64,000 nt of DNA, taken from positions 993,054-1,057,053 of the forward strand of contig OX421501.1 of the NCBI GenBank assembly GCA_949126835.1. The letters are read 5' to 3'. The position numbers and the translations under genes were made by a program. The first letter of the stretch is position 1, and each line of letters begins with the position of its first letter. The notes beneath the pieces are model-generated. The model was not told the origin of the DNA. It saw nothing but the letters and a program-made list of their open reading frames with translations, and ran no database searches. The stretch is from Anisus vortex. Taxonomy: Eukaryota; Mollusca; Gastropoda; Planorbidae. Shown one piece after another: positions 1-10,789 of this stretch.

Positions 1-94
1 CATCTGGAAAACCTCAGAGATTGTGACAGTACCAAAGAAAGGAAAAGTCCTTGCCAACAATGGCCTACGTCATGTCGCTTTAACATCTATTCTC
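1..94 (+). mobile_element. LINE reverse transcriptase fragment
   Basis: In one frame this stretch reads a peptide with the pattern WKTSEIVTVPKKG followed by VALTS, which resembles the early blocks of non-LTR reverse transcriptases (W-K-x-x-x-I-x-x-V-P-K and R-x-V-A-L-T-S). It is cut off by the window edge on the left and by a SINE on the right. It probably belonged to the same LINE as the C-terminal fragment after the SINE, but the central RT blocks (about 200 residues) are absent, so there was also an internal deletion, or these are two insertions. Confidence 0.5.
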
Positions 95-252
95 AGGTGT
101 CCATTAGTCCTCTCTTGGGCTTGGTAGACTTGGCGGTACCCATCTCCTCTCCAAGTCGGCGGTGGATTTATAGCTGTCTGCACCGAGGGTCGAACCCCTG
201 ATGCGGCGCTTGGGAGTCGAGCTCGCTGTCGACTTTGCTAACCAGCCGCCTA
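95..252 (-). mobile_element. tRNA-derived SINE (family C), reverse orientation
   Basis: Read on the minus strand, it starts with a tRNA-like head: an A-box-like stretch (GGCTGGTTAGCAAAGTCGAC) and a near-perfect B box (GGGTTCGACCCTCG). The body contains the motif TTGGAGAGGAGATGGG and ends near GAGAGGACTAATGG. A diverged copy in plus orientation lies near 47.8 kb with the same order of motifs. It sits inside LINE sequence. Confidence 0.7.
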
Positions 253-820
253 AGACTTTCAGAACGAAAAACACAAGCTGACTGATTTACAAATAAACAA
301 CCAAATAATAAATCAAGTCACGCAATATAAATATCTTGGCGTCACAATTACTTACAAGCTGACTTGGTCTGACCACTGCCAAAGCCTCTGTAAGAAAATC
401 CCACAAAGACTTTTCTGTCTTAGTAAACTAAAAGCATTTCATATAGAGAAGACCATTCTGAATCTCATTTATTCGGTGACTGTTGGTAGCATCATCACCG
501 TCGCAATCACCTGCTGGTATGGTAATCCAACTACATTGAACACACACTGGATAGACCGCCTAATAAAGAAAGCCTCTCGTACAACACAGACACAATTACC
601 ATCTCTTGGAGATCTGTTCAATTCAAGGGGCCTATCTATTATTGACAAAATCCCTCAGGACCATGCACACCCGCTTCACGATAGCTACATCATATCTAGT
701 CGAAGTGGTCGGCTTCTTTCATTAAGGGCAAGAACAGGTAGATTTAGAAACTCTTTTGTTCCACTATCAGTGAGAATCTTTCAAAAGACTCGTCAGTAAG
801 CCAGAAAATACAATAACTCA
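253..820 (+). mobile_element. LINE 3' part, Rex1/L2/CR1-like RT C-terminus
   Basis: The open stretch from about 290 to 799 encodes QYKYLGVTI (the RT thumb-region motif Y-K-Y-L-G-V), then RLFCLSKLKAF, CWYGNPT, LPSLGDLF, HPLHDSYI, SGRLLSLRARTGRF and NSFVP. This order is typical of the C-terminus of Rex1/L2-type LINE proteins. The reading frame runs to a TAA at 797-799. The 5' end is missing. The short TCTTATCTTATC stretch near 975 may be part of its tail. Confidence 0.65.
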
Positions 821-2456
821 CTCCTAAATAAAAATGATAAATGGTATGATAGTGTGCGTGTATGTCTATTGTACTTGAGTACAAATGGTTCTTTAATATT
901 TTTTTAATATATGCTGAAAGACGGTATTTATGTAATCAAGTCAAATTCCCATTTGTTTGGATCAGAAAAGTAATCTTATCTTATCTTTATTGTATCTTAT
1001 TTTTTATTTAAAGTGTGAATCCTCATCAAAATTACTTTGTTCAATTTTACACACAGAGGAAGGAATTGGGCAATTTAGTTCTAATCAAGTGGGGAAAAAA
1101 ACATTGTTTATGGTGTTGATGATGTAAGATGGCGCTACAGAGATCTCACGAATATCACTCCCACACACAGTTATCTTACACAAGAAAAAAATCAAACATC
1201 CACACTGTTGATGATGCAGATTGCTACAAGTTAAATGTACAAAATATTGAAATAATAACCACGTTCATTAAAATTTATACAGAAATTTGTTGCAGTCAAC
1301 GGTGGAATATAGGGTAAGATATGAACGATCATAAGTTCATATAATGTATTAGTGTACCCAAAATGGCTGCCAGTAGGAGGTGTTCCGTCGTGACGTCATC
1401 CGATGGGGAATACAATACCATCAGGATCATTTTGGTTAAATGTCATGAGTAATTAACCCCGTCAATGATTGGTCAGGAGAAGTGGCCTGTATCGTCCTAT
1501 ATGGTCAGTCTCCTTTGTCCTCTTCTTTCAAGTTCGATAACCCAAGGTGACAGGAGGTAGTCATATTTTGTCGTGATATTCAAAAGACTTCGCCACGAAC
1601 TTTTTTTCTTAGGACATACGTGTCTAAAAAGTCGAGTTAGCGTTAGACAAACATGCCGAACTAACGTCCTGTTGTTATTTACTTAAGCTCCTGGCAATAG
1701 TGCAGACTCTGAGTGAGCGAGATGTTCTGTTCCTTAATGTGACACGGGACAAAGCCAGAGATTTCAGCGCCAGCCGCGGTAAGAGCAAAAAGAGGTTATC
1801 GGCGCAGGCACCTAGGGTGGGGGACCGTCCACAACAAAGTTCCCAGGATGAGGGAGAGTGATGAAAGAAGTCGCCCCATCAAAGGCCCCCTTTCTATAAC
1901 ACGGGGGTATAGATTTTGCCCTAGAACCTAAATTATTTATACTTGTACACTAATTTATCAGATTAAACTAAACAGCTTTGTTATAATAAATTTGGCATCA
2001 TGTCAACGTGTCGTTTTTTTTTTTTACTCTTTATTTCTATCGTAATTGTATTCTTTTTATTGATGCGACAGATTCTGCCAGGACCTGATTAGAACTAAAA
2101 GTAATTAGATATTCTGATGAGCACTAAACACCTGAGAATTTAAGGAGCTGTGAGCTTTCAACCCATTAAATGACAGAATGCCAATTAGTACGCGTGTTTG
2201 TATAGTAAGTAAGCGGAATGCTCTATAGTTAATTCTAGAAAGAATTTCTTCATACATCAATTAGTCATCACCGTTTTCATTTATAAAAAATTAAATATAG
2301 CTATATATTGACAGAAACGACAGTCAGTTGACTTACTGACAAAGCTGATCATAGTGTTCATCATCGGTAAGATTACTAAAACTTGATACAACTCCAATTT
2401 CAAAACTATCAAATGGCGCCATGCACATCCTCAGCTCGCCACAGCTTTCATTTCTT
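821..2456. other. Non-coding stretch, no gene recognised
   Basis: AT-rich sequence without a convincing reading frame. A GC-richer island around 1,690-1,920 contains CAGCCGCGGTAA, which looks like an rRNA core motif but lacks rRNA context. Nothing else identifiable. Confidence 0.5.
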
Positions 2457-2945
2457 TTCGCAACATTAGCAGCTTCTGTTGTTTTGTGTAAATAATAAAA
2501 TATGTATTTGTTGACAACATTGGCAGCTTCTGTTGTTTTGTGTAAATAATAAGATATGTATTTGTTGACAACATTAGCAGCTTCTGTTGTTTTGTGTAAA
2601 TAATAAAATATGTATTTGTTGACAACATTAGCAGCTTCTGTTGTTTTGTGTAAATAATAAAATATGTATTTGTTGACAACATTAGCAGCTTCTGTTGTTT
2701 TGTGTAAATAATAAAATATGTATTTGTTGACAACATTAGCAGCTTCTGTTGTTTTGTGTAAATAATAAAATATGTATTTGTTGACAACATTAGCAGCTTC
2801 TGTTGTTTGTGTAAATAATAAAATATGTATTTGTTGACAACATTAGCAGCTTCTGTTGTTTGTGTAAATAATAAAATATGTATTTGTTGACAACATTAGC
2901 AGCTTCTGTTGTTTGTGTAAATAATAAAATATGTATTTGTTGTCC
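2457..2945. repeat. 54-bp minisatellite, about 9 copies
   Basis: Tandem units contain AGCAGCTTCTGTTGTTTTGT followed by AAATAATAAAATATGTATTT. The first six units are 54 bp and the later ones lose one T (53 bp). Because 54 is divisible by three, the array is open on the minus strand as an 18-residue repeat. This is a by-product of unit length, not a gene. Confidence 0.95.
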
Positions 2946-3130
2946 AATGCACTCACATAGGGGGAGGCAGAGGGGACATTTGCCCGGGGGCGACACTTTC
3001 AGGTGGGGCGCAAATGTAATCTACATAATATGGCAAATAGCAAAATTCTAAACAAGCAGTTACAGTATGCAAGGGGTGGCGCTGAAACTTTTGCCCTGGG
3101 GCGCTACATAAGCTTGTAAAGGCTCGTTTG
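2946..3130. mobile_element. Insert splitting the 54-bp array, possible hAT remnant
   Basis: This segment interrupts the 54-bp array, which resumes after it. It contains GGGGACATTTGCCCGGGGGC, very like the subterminal GGGGGACATATGTCCCCGGG of the hAT element that starts at 26,911. It also has a GCCCTGGGGCGC near the other end. The terminal inverted repeats are not intact, so this is a decayed or partial copy at best. Confidence 0.4.
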
Positions 3131-3195
3131 TTGACAGCATTAGTAGCTTCTGTTGTTTTGGGTAAATTATAAAATATGTATTTGTTGGCAACATT
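3131..3195. repeat. Displaced copy of the 54-bp unit
   Basis: It contains AGTAGCTTCTGTTGTTTTGG and AAAATATGTATTTGTTGGCA, a diverged single unit of the array ending at 2,945. This shows that the intervening segment was inserted into, or duplicated within, the array. Confidence 0.8.
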
Positions 3196-4369
3196 AGATC
3201 TAACAGTTCCTGTTGGAATGTGTGCCTCTTTTGTTGCTCAAAATTTCGCCCACAGTAGTAATGGCATTGATTATGTTCTAGCATTTGTTTTTAGCTATAG
3301 CTGTCATACTGTAATCCATTGCGCTCTTAGATACAAACAATAAGAGATCTAATAAACTGACAAGGTTTGGCAGTGGGTGGACACACACACACACAAACAC
3401 ACACACACAGAAGCAAATTGGCTAATAAATATAGTTCGTTCAAGAATATAAAGTTGTTGTTTTTTTGGAAATCATACGCAGACTTGTGACTAAAACATTT
3501 TATCTTTCGGACAGTGTCGACCTTATCAAACTTTCAATTTCTGGCTTTGAACTCGGCTTAATAGATTACAAATAGTTTTTAAAATGTTAATATTACATGA
3601 GACAGTGACCTTTGCCCTTTTGTGTGAGCTTCTCGGCGTATTTCAATCGCCTGCTACAAGACCTTCTTATATTTCAGTTCACAGGAGACAAGGACTGGCC
3701 TGAGGACACTTCATTGTGAAACAAAATAATACAAGGGCGTCTATTGGACATTCATACATATGCCTAAATATTTGAAAGCAGAGCCATCTATTAGACACTG
3801 AGAATGGTGGCTTGAAGAAGGTGATTAAGATATACCCAGGAATAGTGTTATTTGTTTTTATTGCTCGTTTTTTTTTTCTCCAGATTTTAGACTTACAGTT
3901 TACAGACGTCCCTTCTACATACACGTTTATTACGTCATTGAGCCGAAACTCTATGGGGCGGCAGGAATTCGATTGCGGAAGGGCTAGAACCCAGATGATC
4001 GTACGTAAATAAGAAAAACTAGATTGTAAGCGTTTACTAAATGTGGTAGTAAAAGCACATTCCCAGTAGAGCCGAAAGAATATAAAGGTTTTGAATCTTA
4101 CAAATGATTTTTTTTAAAGCTATTTGTATTTTTTGAACTATTGTTGTGTAAATTATACCTTCGGACCTGATTAATCCATAGGGACGTTTATCTAAGGCTA
4201 ATATTGTGACGTATGTAAACCTATATAGGCCTAACCACATTAAAGCGCTAAGGGCTCCCTTCTGGCTGTGCAAGTTTGTCAATGTTAATATTAGAGTGCA
4301 TATTGCATTTTTCAAGTTAATGAGCATTAAAACAAATATTGCATTCTTTGTATTGTTAATAAAGAATGT
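3196..4369. other. Non-coding stretch with a CA microsatellite
   Basis: It holds an (AC)n tract around 3,382-3,412. Nothing else is recognised; the short open frames here show no family resemblance. Confidence 0.5.
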
Positions 4370-4585
4370 CCGTCTGACCTAATTAATTCATAGCGCTGTG
4401 TAAGCAGTGTTCACCAGTTTCTGCGGCCACGACATACTAAGAGATTGTGTGGTCAGTACAATGCCCAGCAGCCTTTACTTTACCCCAACTAAAGTCAGGT
4501 ACCCATCAGCTGGGTAGACTCTGAGAGACATACCAGGCCCGGGGACAAATTCTAGCCTTCACCAGGAATGGAACCACCGTACCCC
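4370..4585 (-). mobile_element. tRNA-derived SINE (family A)
   Basis: It has the diagnostic body of the commonest SINE in the window: TTCACCAGTTTCTG, GGCCACGACATACTAAGAGA, TGTGTGG, AATGCCCAGCAGCC, TTTACTTTACCCCAACTAA, then CTAGCCTTCACCAGGA. The tRNA-like head is at the right end, so the element points left. The B-box region is mutated here. Confidence 0.75.
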
Positions 4586-5190
4586 TTTAGTAAATACTAC
4601 AATAGTAGAAATATTTGTATGTTATATTTTATTTTCTAAATGTACAAGTTTCTAGTGTTGCTAAATGTTATATAATTTGTCTATATGTTGTATAATCTAA
4701 ATGTTATATTTATGCGTATGTTGTGTTTATGAATTTGTCTATTGCTAAAATATTTATGCAATAAAGTCAATTTACAAACAGTTCTAATTGTTGAACAGAA
4801 AAAAAAAAAATACTTACCACATAGTACGAAGAATGCTACAACAGAAATAACTATTAGGGTATACATTTTTTTTGACAACTTTTACAACTGAAGTAATTGA
4901 AGACAGTCTGGGCGAATGAATGTCCGTCTGATTATTTCGTCATATTTTATAGACCTCACAGTGGAACAGTGGTCCGATGATACCACGACACGTGTTAAAG
5001 GTAGAACAGATCGATTAGAAATACAAAGTGTATCAATAGCGTGGATTTATATTTTCTTTAAGAAAACAATGCTCAAGCTAGATAAGATAAAAGAAATAAT
5101 AGTACAGTCTCGACCTTTTTTCAACGTCATTTCTATACAACTATCTTTTATTGTCGTTTAGGCTTATGGACCTTTGTTTATTTGTGAACA
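4586..5190. other. AT-rich non-coding stretch
   Basis: No gene or repeat is recognised. An 81-codon open frame at 4,916-5,161 has no recognisable motif and is probably chance. Confidence 0.4.
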
Positions 5191-5295
5191 AAGCGACAGC
5201 GCGTTCGGCTGGCGTACTAAAGGTACCTGGGTTCCAATTTTGGTGTAGGCTAGGATTTTTTCCCCAGATCTGGAGGGTATGGGAGGCATCATGTT
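5191..5295 (+). mobile_element. SINE family A, head fragment
   Basis: It reads GCGTTCGGCTGGCGTACTAA, a degenerate B box (CTGGGTTCCAATTTTGG) and GGCTAGGATTTTTTCCC, which is the head of SINE A in plus orientation. The distal body is not recognisable beyond about 5,295. Confidence 0.55.
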
Positions 5296-5664
5296 TAGTT
5301 TGGCGATGATTGATTAACTTTGAAGTCAGCTATCCTATAAAATGTACATAGGCTAATTGTGACTTTAAGCCCCACCTTCCCCTATATAAGTCAAATGACG
5401 CCCTGTTTTATCTTTTGACACATTTTCAAATTTATATTTAAAATCGACAAACAGGTAGAATAGAACGCAGGTGTATAATAAAACTGGCGTGGAGCTGTAA
5501 GGTATTTCATAGTTGTGTCAACGATTGTAAGAAGTGTCCTCCCCCCCCCCCCTCCCCCCCTGGACATCCACATGAGAGTTCTGAACAATGATTGCAGCCG
5601 ACGCCGGAATGCTGTTAGTGGTTCATAGAGCAATAGTTGATTGGAGCAGCTAATTAAAAATTTT

Positions 5665-6037
5665 CCATCCTAGCTCGCTAGCCAGATGTGGCTCTATTAA
5701 TGGCTGCATCTGGATCGCAGACAAATGTTCATTATAAAAAAAATGTTTCTTTAGACGCGCCTTTGATCTACATATTAATTGCATATCAATATTTTATTCA
5801 ACAAATGAGCTAAAGTCTACTGCAGCTCAGCATCAGAAGTGGTAAAGGAGATAAACTCCGCTGATCTAAAATACAGAAAAATAGCAACCCTGCATTCATT
5901 GTAATTAAAGAAAAATAGCTTTTGCAAACATTTACTTAAATGTTTAGTTTTAAAGATGATGTATGGCTCTGACAGAATTACTTTTCAAAACATGTGGTGT
6001 CCATGGCTCTCTCAAACAAAAAGATTCCCGACCCCTG
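5665..6037 (-). mobile_element. Non-autonomous hAT (MITE-like), reverse copy
   Basis: The right end (minus-strand start) carries CAGGGGTCGGGAATC, a hAT-type terminal repeat. The internal sequence matches the reverse complement of the intact 346-bp element at 34,618-34,963: GAGCCATGGACACCACATGT, the shared TGATCTACATATTAATTGCA stretch, and GCCAGATGTGGCTC. The left end has lost its terminal repeat. Confidence 0.7.
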
Positions 6038-6684
6038 GAATAGAGTATGACCACAGATGTGTATTGGAGTAGACGTCGATGTATAAATATACGTCTACAT
6101 AAAATATGCATTGTAGCACTGTGTTTTTTGCCTCCATTCAACGGCGCCACTTAGCGCCTTAGGCAAAGCATTGTCCCTAGTTGCAGCTTAAGCTGTAAGA
6201 AGTTTTATTGCCTTTGTTAAATGCAGACTTGATGCGTTGATTTTGTTATGTACTTTACAGTTAGACTATGTAGTAATTTATTTTTATGTTAAATCTTTTC
6301 TCATTGTCTAGTCTTAGATGTAAACCACTGGTCTAATAAAAGAATGGACCTAGCACGGATTAAATAGGCCTACTATTGATGCAAAAAGTTCCTGTCATTG
6401 TTAAAATATTAAACTTGTCTATAAACATACATTTACTAAACATCTCAAGTGACTGACTTTTTTATATTGTAGATGTTTCTTCGTTACTATAGGTGGTATA
6501 TTCATATCACTCGCTTACATGTATATGAATAAATGAAAGTTTAGGAAACATGCGATATATTTATATTAACATCTGCTTGCATCATTAGATAAAAACAAAT
6601 AGGCCTAATATATTCATTATTTTAAAAGATCAGTATGTGAAACCATTTCAGATTTCATAGCGTTCTGCTTATAGTTAGATTATG
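6038..6684. other. AT-rich non-coding stretch
   Basis: No coding or repeat signal apart from two TAGGCCTA octamers (6,365 and 6,600). Confidence 0.4.
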
Positions 6685-7627
6685 TTTTGTATTGACTTAG
6701 TTTATGTTAGTATAAGATTGAATTCTCTATTCATAAGTTTGTGTACCCGGTATTGACTTAGTTTATGTTAGTATAAGATTGAATACTCGATTCATAAGTT
6801 TGTGTATTGACTTAGTTTATGTTAGTATAAGATTGAATTCTCTATTCATAAGTTTGTGTACCCGGTATTGACTTAGTTCATGTTAGTATAAGATTGAATT
6901 CTCTATTCATAAGTTTGTGTATTGACTTAGTTTATGTTAGTATAGGATTGAATTCTCTATTCATAAGTTTGTGTATTGACTTAGTTTATGTTAGTATATG
7001 ATTGAATTCTCTATTCATAAGTTTGTGTATTGACTTAGTTTATGTTAGTATAGGATTGAATTCTCTATTCATAAGTTTGTGTATTGACTTAGTTTATGTT
7101 AGTATAGGATTGAATTCTCTATTCATAAGTTTGTGTATTGACTTAGTTTATGTTAGTATAGGATTGAATTCTCTATTCATAAGTTTGTGTATTGACTTAG
7201 TTTATGTTAGTATAGGATTGAATTCTCTATTCATAAGTTTGTGTATTGACTTAGTTTATGTTAGTATAGGATTGAATTCTCTATTCATAAGTTTGTGTAT
7301 TGACTTTGTTTATGTTAGTATAAGATTGAATTCTCTATTCATAAGTTTGTGTATTGACTTAGTTTTTGTTAGTATAGGATTGAATTCTCTATTCATAAGT
7401 TTGAGTATTGACTTAGTTTATGTTAGTATAGGATTGAATTCTCTATTCATAAGTTTGAGTATTGACTTAGTTTATGTTAGTATAGGATTGAATTCTCTAT
7501 TCATAAGTTTGTGTATTGACTTAGTTTATGTTAGTATAGGATTGAATTCTCTATTCATAAGTTTGTGTATTGACTTAGTTTATGTTAGTATAGGATTGAA
7601 TTCTCTATTCATAAGTTTGAGTATTCA
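6685..7627. repeat. 54-bp minisatellite, about 17 copies
   Basis: The unit begins TGTATTGACTTAGTTTATGT and continues TAGTATAGGATTGAATTCTC. Early copies carry a TACCCGG insertion variant and TAAGATTG; the later copies are almost identical, which suggests recent expansion at the right side. It is open in one frame as an 18-residue hydrophobic repeat, but there is no start context or gene structure. Confidence 0.95.
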
Positions 7628-7989
7628 AAGCTACAGTCATCTATTTGTTTCTTTACTACGGCACATATAAATGTATAGACTCTACAGCAATAAAGCGATT
7701 ATCAAGGTATTGATAGTGATAACAAAGACATCTGTACATTGTGTTCTGAGCTGTTTGTTGGCAGGCGAATTGTCAAAACTATATATTGTCTAGCCCTCTA
7801 TCTTCATTCGTTGAGCCAATGGCACGTCGCCCAGCGCTTGTTCGAAAATGTTGGGCTGTGCTGAAAAGATTGTAATGCCATTATATCTGATATATCAACG
7901 ATCGTCTGCGTTTTGGTCATAGAGTACGACGGGTTACATTTTTAAAACACCAGATGCGACCCCTCCCCCCCCCCCCCCCCATCCCAAAA
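7628..7989. other. Non-coding spacer with poly-C tract
   Basis: It contains a C homopolymer around 7,960-7,981. No gene is recognised. Confidence 0.5.
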
Positions 7990-8625
7990 TATGTAGCACT
8001 ATCACGTCACTGTCATTCATGTCTTGCCACATGTGACATCTGTAGCACTATCACGTCACTGTCGTCTTGTCTTGCCACATTGTGACATCTGTAACACTAT
8101 CACGTCACTGTCATTCTTGTCTTGCCACATGTGACATCTGTAGCACTATCACGTCACTGTCATTCTTGTCTTGCCACATTGTGACATCTGTAGAACTATC
8201 ACGTCACTGTCATTCTTGTCTTGCCACATGTGACATATGTAGCACTATCACGTCACTGTCATTCTTGTCTTGCCACATACGACATCTGTAGCACTATCAC
8301 GTCACTGTCGTCTTGTCTTGCCACATTGTGACATCTGTAACACTATCACGTCACTGTCATTCTTGTCTTGCCACATGTGACATCTGTAGCACTATCACGT
8401 CACTGTCATTCTTGTCTTGCCCATGTGACATCTGTAGCACTATCACGTCACTGTCATTCTTGTCTTGCCACGTGTGACATCTGTAGCACTATCACGTCAC
8501 TGTCATTCTTGTCTTGCCACATGTGACATCTGTAGCACTATCACGTCACTGTCATTCTTGTCTTGCCACGTGTGACATCTGTAGCACTATCACGTCACTG
8601 TCATTCTTGTCTTGCCACATGTGAC
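7990..8625. repeat. About 49-bp minisatellite, 13 copies
   Basis: Units carry TGTAGCACTATCACGTCACT, then GTCATTCTTGTCTTGCCACA and TGTGACATC. Copies differ by small indels, such as ACATGTG versus ACATTGTG, and some lack ATT in CATTCTTG. Every unit includes CACGTCA, close to a CRE/E-box-like core. Confidence 0.95.
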
Positions 8626-8778
8626 ATATTTGTAGACGTATACTATTATGAATTATATATATATGAGTGCGTGCCGGCTTCCTTTCTCTCTCTCTCTCAT
8701 AGAAACAATGACCCAAGGAAGGCGAGTTTCTGGCAAGCGATTTAAAACCCAAGTAGCAAATGAGAAAGTAAGGCGTCC

Positions 8779-8855
8779 ATTTTCTGGGCATCTAGTTTCT
8801 GGGCATCCAGTTTCTGGGCATCCAGTTTCTGGGCATCTAGTTTCTGGGCATCTAC
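8779..8855. repeat. 15-bp minisatellite, 5 copies
   Basis: Tandem units TTTCTGGGCATCTAG / TTTCTGGGCATCCAG repeat five times. Confidence 0.9.
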
Positions 8856-8919
8856 GAGAGCCGGTGTAATGGGTGCAGCATGAGAACACTCAACAGTGAT
8901 TGGTTAGAGATATACTGTG

Positions 8920-9085
8920 GTCACGGCGTATGTAAAAGATTGTATGGCCAGCACAATAACCATCTTGGTAGACTCATCCCACACAACCAGAAACAAATCC
9001 TAGCCTTCGCCAGAATTCGAACCCAGAGCCTTCGGTACGCCAACCGAATGTGCTGCCGCTCATGTGCTCAGTCACCATGTCCCAT
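8920..9085 (-). mobile_element. SINE family A, partial
   Basis: It has GGTCACGGCGTATG, TGGCCAGCACAATAACCA, AATCCTAGCCTTCGCCAGAA and TTCGAACCCAGAGCCTTCGG (B box, reverse). The middle part of the body is deleted. Confidence 0.7.
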
Positions 9086-9188
9086 GGCCATAATTGAGTT
9101 AAAAACTGACAATATAAAATAGCAATTTTTTTTTTGCTTCATTTCTCTTATAGGTGATAGTTTAAACTAAACCTTAGTAGCAAGGTGT

Positions 9189-9759
9189 ATTGACAAGTCT
9201 TAACGATTATGCATGCATAAAAGGTCACAAAGAAGAACATTTCCGGTCTTATTCGATCATTTTCTTCAAAACATGTCTGTGTGCTACGTTACTGGTTGTA
9301 CGAAAATATGTATAGAATTAAATTTTATTTCATTTCCAAAAGATGGCACCAAAAGAAAACGATAAATAGTGAATTTCAGATTTGAAGAATCTCAAACTAA
9401 TTGCTTGATGCAAAAGAATTTTCGTGTTGTTTTTTATAAATCTCCGCATTGTGTTTAATTACCAGGACGCATCTCTTGACTATCTTATTTTATACAGAAA
9501 AGCTAAATTTAACCAAACGCGGCTTACACTTTGAGTATTAATTATCGCCGACTCAATTTTGATGTTAAAACGGATTCCTCATAACTAATCTTGTAGCCGT
9601 TGTATATTTCTAAAAGACCAGAACTGGCTGTCGATGTTGAAATCAATTGTCAAACAGCACCAAAAGCATGGTTTTTTATTACGAAAATGGCGGTAAATTT
9701 CACCGGAAGTTCACGATCGTTACAGTTCAAAAGGTCACACCTAATTAAGACTTGTCAAT
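9189..9759 (+). mobile_element. THAP-bearing element with short terminal inverted repeats, copy 1
   Basis: The left end ATTGACAAGTCTTAA is the exact inverse of the right end TTAAGACTTGTCAAT. Subterminal AAAAGGTCACA occurs near both ends as a direct repeat. A THAP-like start codon and zinc-knuckle fragment lies inside. A second copy (minus strand, about 19,695-20,285) aligns along its length, including GCATGCAT, CATTTCCGGTCT, the THAP start, and ATCGG/GGATTCCTCATAACTAATCT. No clear target duplication is visible. It could be a deletion derivative of a P-like (THAP-containing) DNA transposon. Confidence 0.65.
9273..9365 (+). pseudogene. THAP zinc-finger fragment, broken
   Basis: The frame opens with MSVCYVTGC (first C-x4-C pair of a THAP zinc finger) and reaches FPKDGTKRKR, the usual F-P-K-D block that in THAP proteins precedes an invariant W. 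Here the position after KR is a stop codon, so the domain is broken after 30 residues. Downstream in the same frame more remnant sequence can be read, including another Cys, but the C-x2-H pair is not evident. Confidence 0.6.
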
Positions 9760-9812
9760 TATCACTCTAATTAAAACTTAAAGAAAATAATTAAACACTC
9801 AATAATTGTCTT

Positions 9813-9893
9813 TTAACCCTTCCCGTACCGACCTACTTCTATCTATGCCGCCTTCAGTTCCAGTATATACGTGCCCGGGACTGTAAGGGTTAA
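9813..9893. mobile_element. 81-bp TTAA-flanked miniature inverted-repeat element
   Basis: TTAACCCTT at one end is mirrored by AAGGGTTAA at the other. Inner parts read CCCGTACCGACCTACTT and TGCCCGGGACTGT. An inverted copy lies at 54,600-54,679. A TTAA target with C-C-C-T termini is typical of piggyBac-type MITEs, but no transposase is present. Confidence 0.65.
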
Positions 9894-10014
9894 AGAATCA
9901 TTAATCCACTCTAAAGTATCCCATTAACCATCAAATAATATAAATCAACACAGTTTCCTAAATTAATCAAGCACACACAAAGTAAAGTACCCTTTGGACC
10001 AAATTGATCCAAAT

Positions 10015-10255
10015 TGAAGTAGCGTTCACCAGTTTCAGTGGCCATGGGATACTAGGGGACACACAATGCCCAGCCACCTATAATTTACCCAAACTAATCT
10101 CAGGTAACCATCCCATCAGAGTTGGGTTAGGTAGACTCAGGTGACAGCCCTCGAGTCCAGAAAGAAAAAACATCCTAGCCTTCACCAGGATTCGAACACC
10201 TGAACCATCGGTATGCCAGTCGAATGTGTTGCCGCTCAGCTGCCGTGCCCCATTA
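10015..10255 (-). mobile_element. SINE family A, nearly full length
   Basis: It carries GTAGCGTTCACCAGTTTCAG, GGCCATGGGATACTAGGGGA, AATGCCCAGCCACC, CAGGTAACCATC, CCTAGCCTTCACCAGGATTC and the reverse head TCGAATGTGTTGCCGCTCAG. The right end is tRNA-like. Confidence 0.8.
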
Positions 10256-10789
10256 GGCACACACAAGTTTGTAAAAAAAAGAAAAAACAAAAAGCATCGC
10301 ATTTTTATAAAAACAAAGCCTTTTATATTCATACAATTAGTTACTGTGAGTAAAAAGTGACTATTGCATTTCCTGATACATACACAGGGTGAAGTTGTGT
10401 TTTTTTTAAATACAAATTGCTCTTTCTTTTAAAAATTCATTCACTGTCTTCAAAATAACTTCACAATATATTGCTCGAGAAATAATCACAACTCTAGCGA
10501 CTAGCTTTATGCAGAAGGTAGACAAAAAAACAAACATAAAATTGTCATTGTAGTATAAAAAAAAATATCTCCTACATTATAAGCAGACATATTATTACAA
10601 AGGCTAGTGGTTTGTATAAATGGAAACTTCAATGACACAAAGAGTGCAATAATTTATAGTGGCACAGTTTGACAAAGCAATGAAAAGGAGAAAAATTTAC
10701 ATTAATAGAGTGACCAATGAACACATTTTTATAACTCAACATAATGTCATGTACAAGCTCGTAGGCTGATTCTAGGATATAATATACGC

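Noticed and set aside
1740..1920. CAGCCGCGGTAA as a possible rRNA or mitochondrial insertion
   Set aside because: Only about 12 nt match the rRNA core motif; the surrounding sequence does not follow small-subunit rRNA.
2431..2996. Minus-strand frames with an 18-residue repeat (STNTYFIIYTKQQKLLML)
   Set aside because: The frame is open only because the minisatellite unit is 54 bp; there is no gene structure around it, and the frame breaks where units become 53 bp.
7002..7670. 222-codon frame of repeated SLFISLCIDLVYVSIGL
   Set aside because: Same cause: a 54-bp array without stops in one frame. The hydrophobic repeat resembles membrane segments by composition only.
8067..8291. Cys/His-rich repeat frame (SCHIVTSVTLSRHCHS)
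   Set aside because: It looks zinc-finger-like but is the translation of the 49-bp minisatellite, with changing frame between units.
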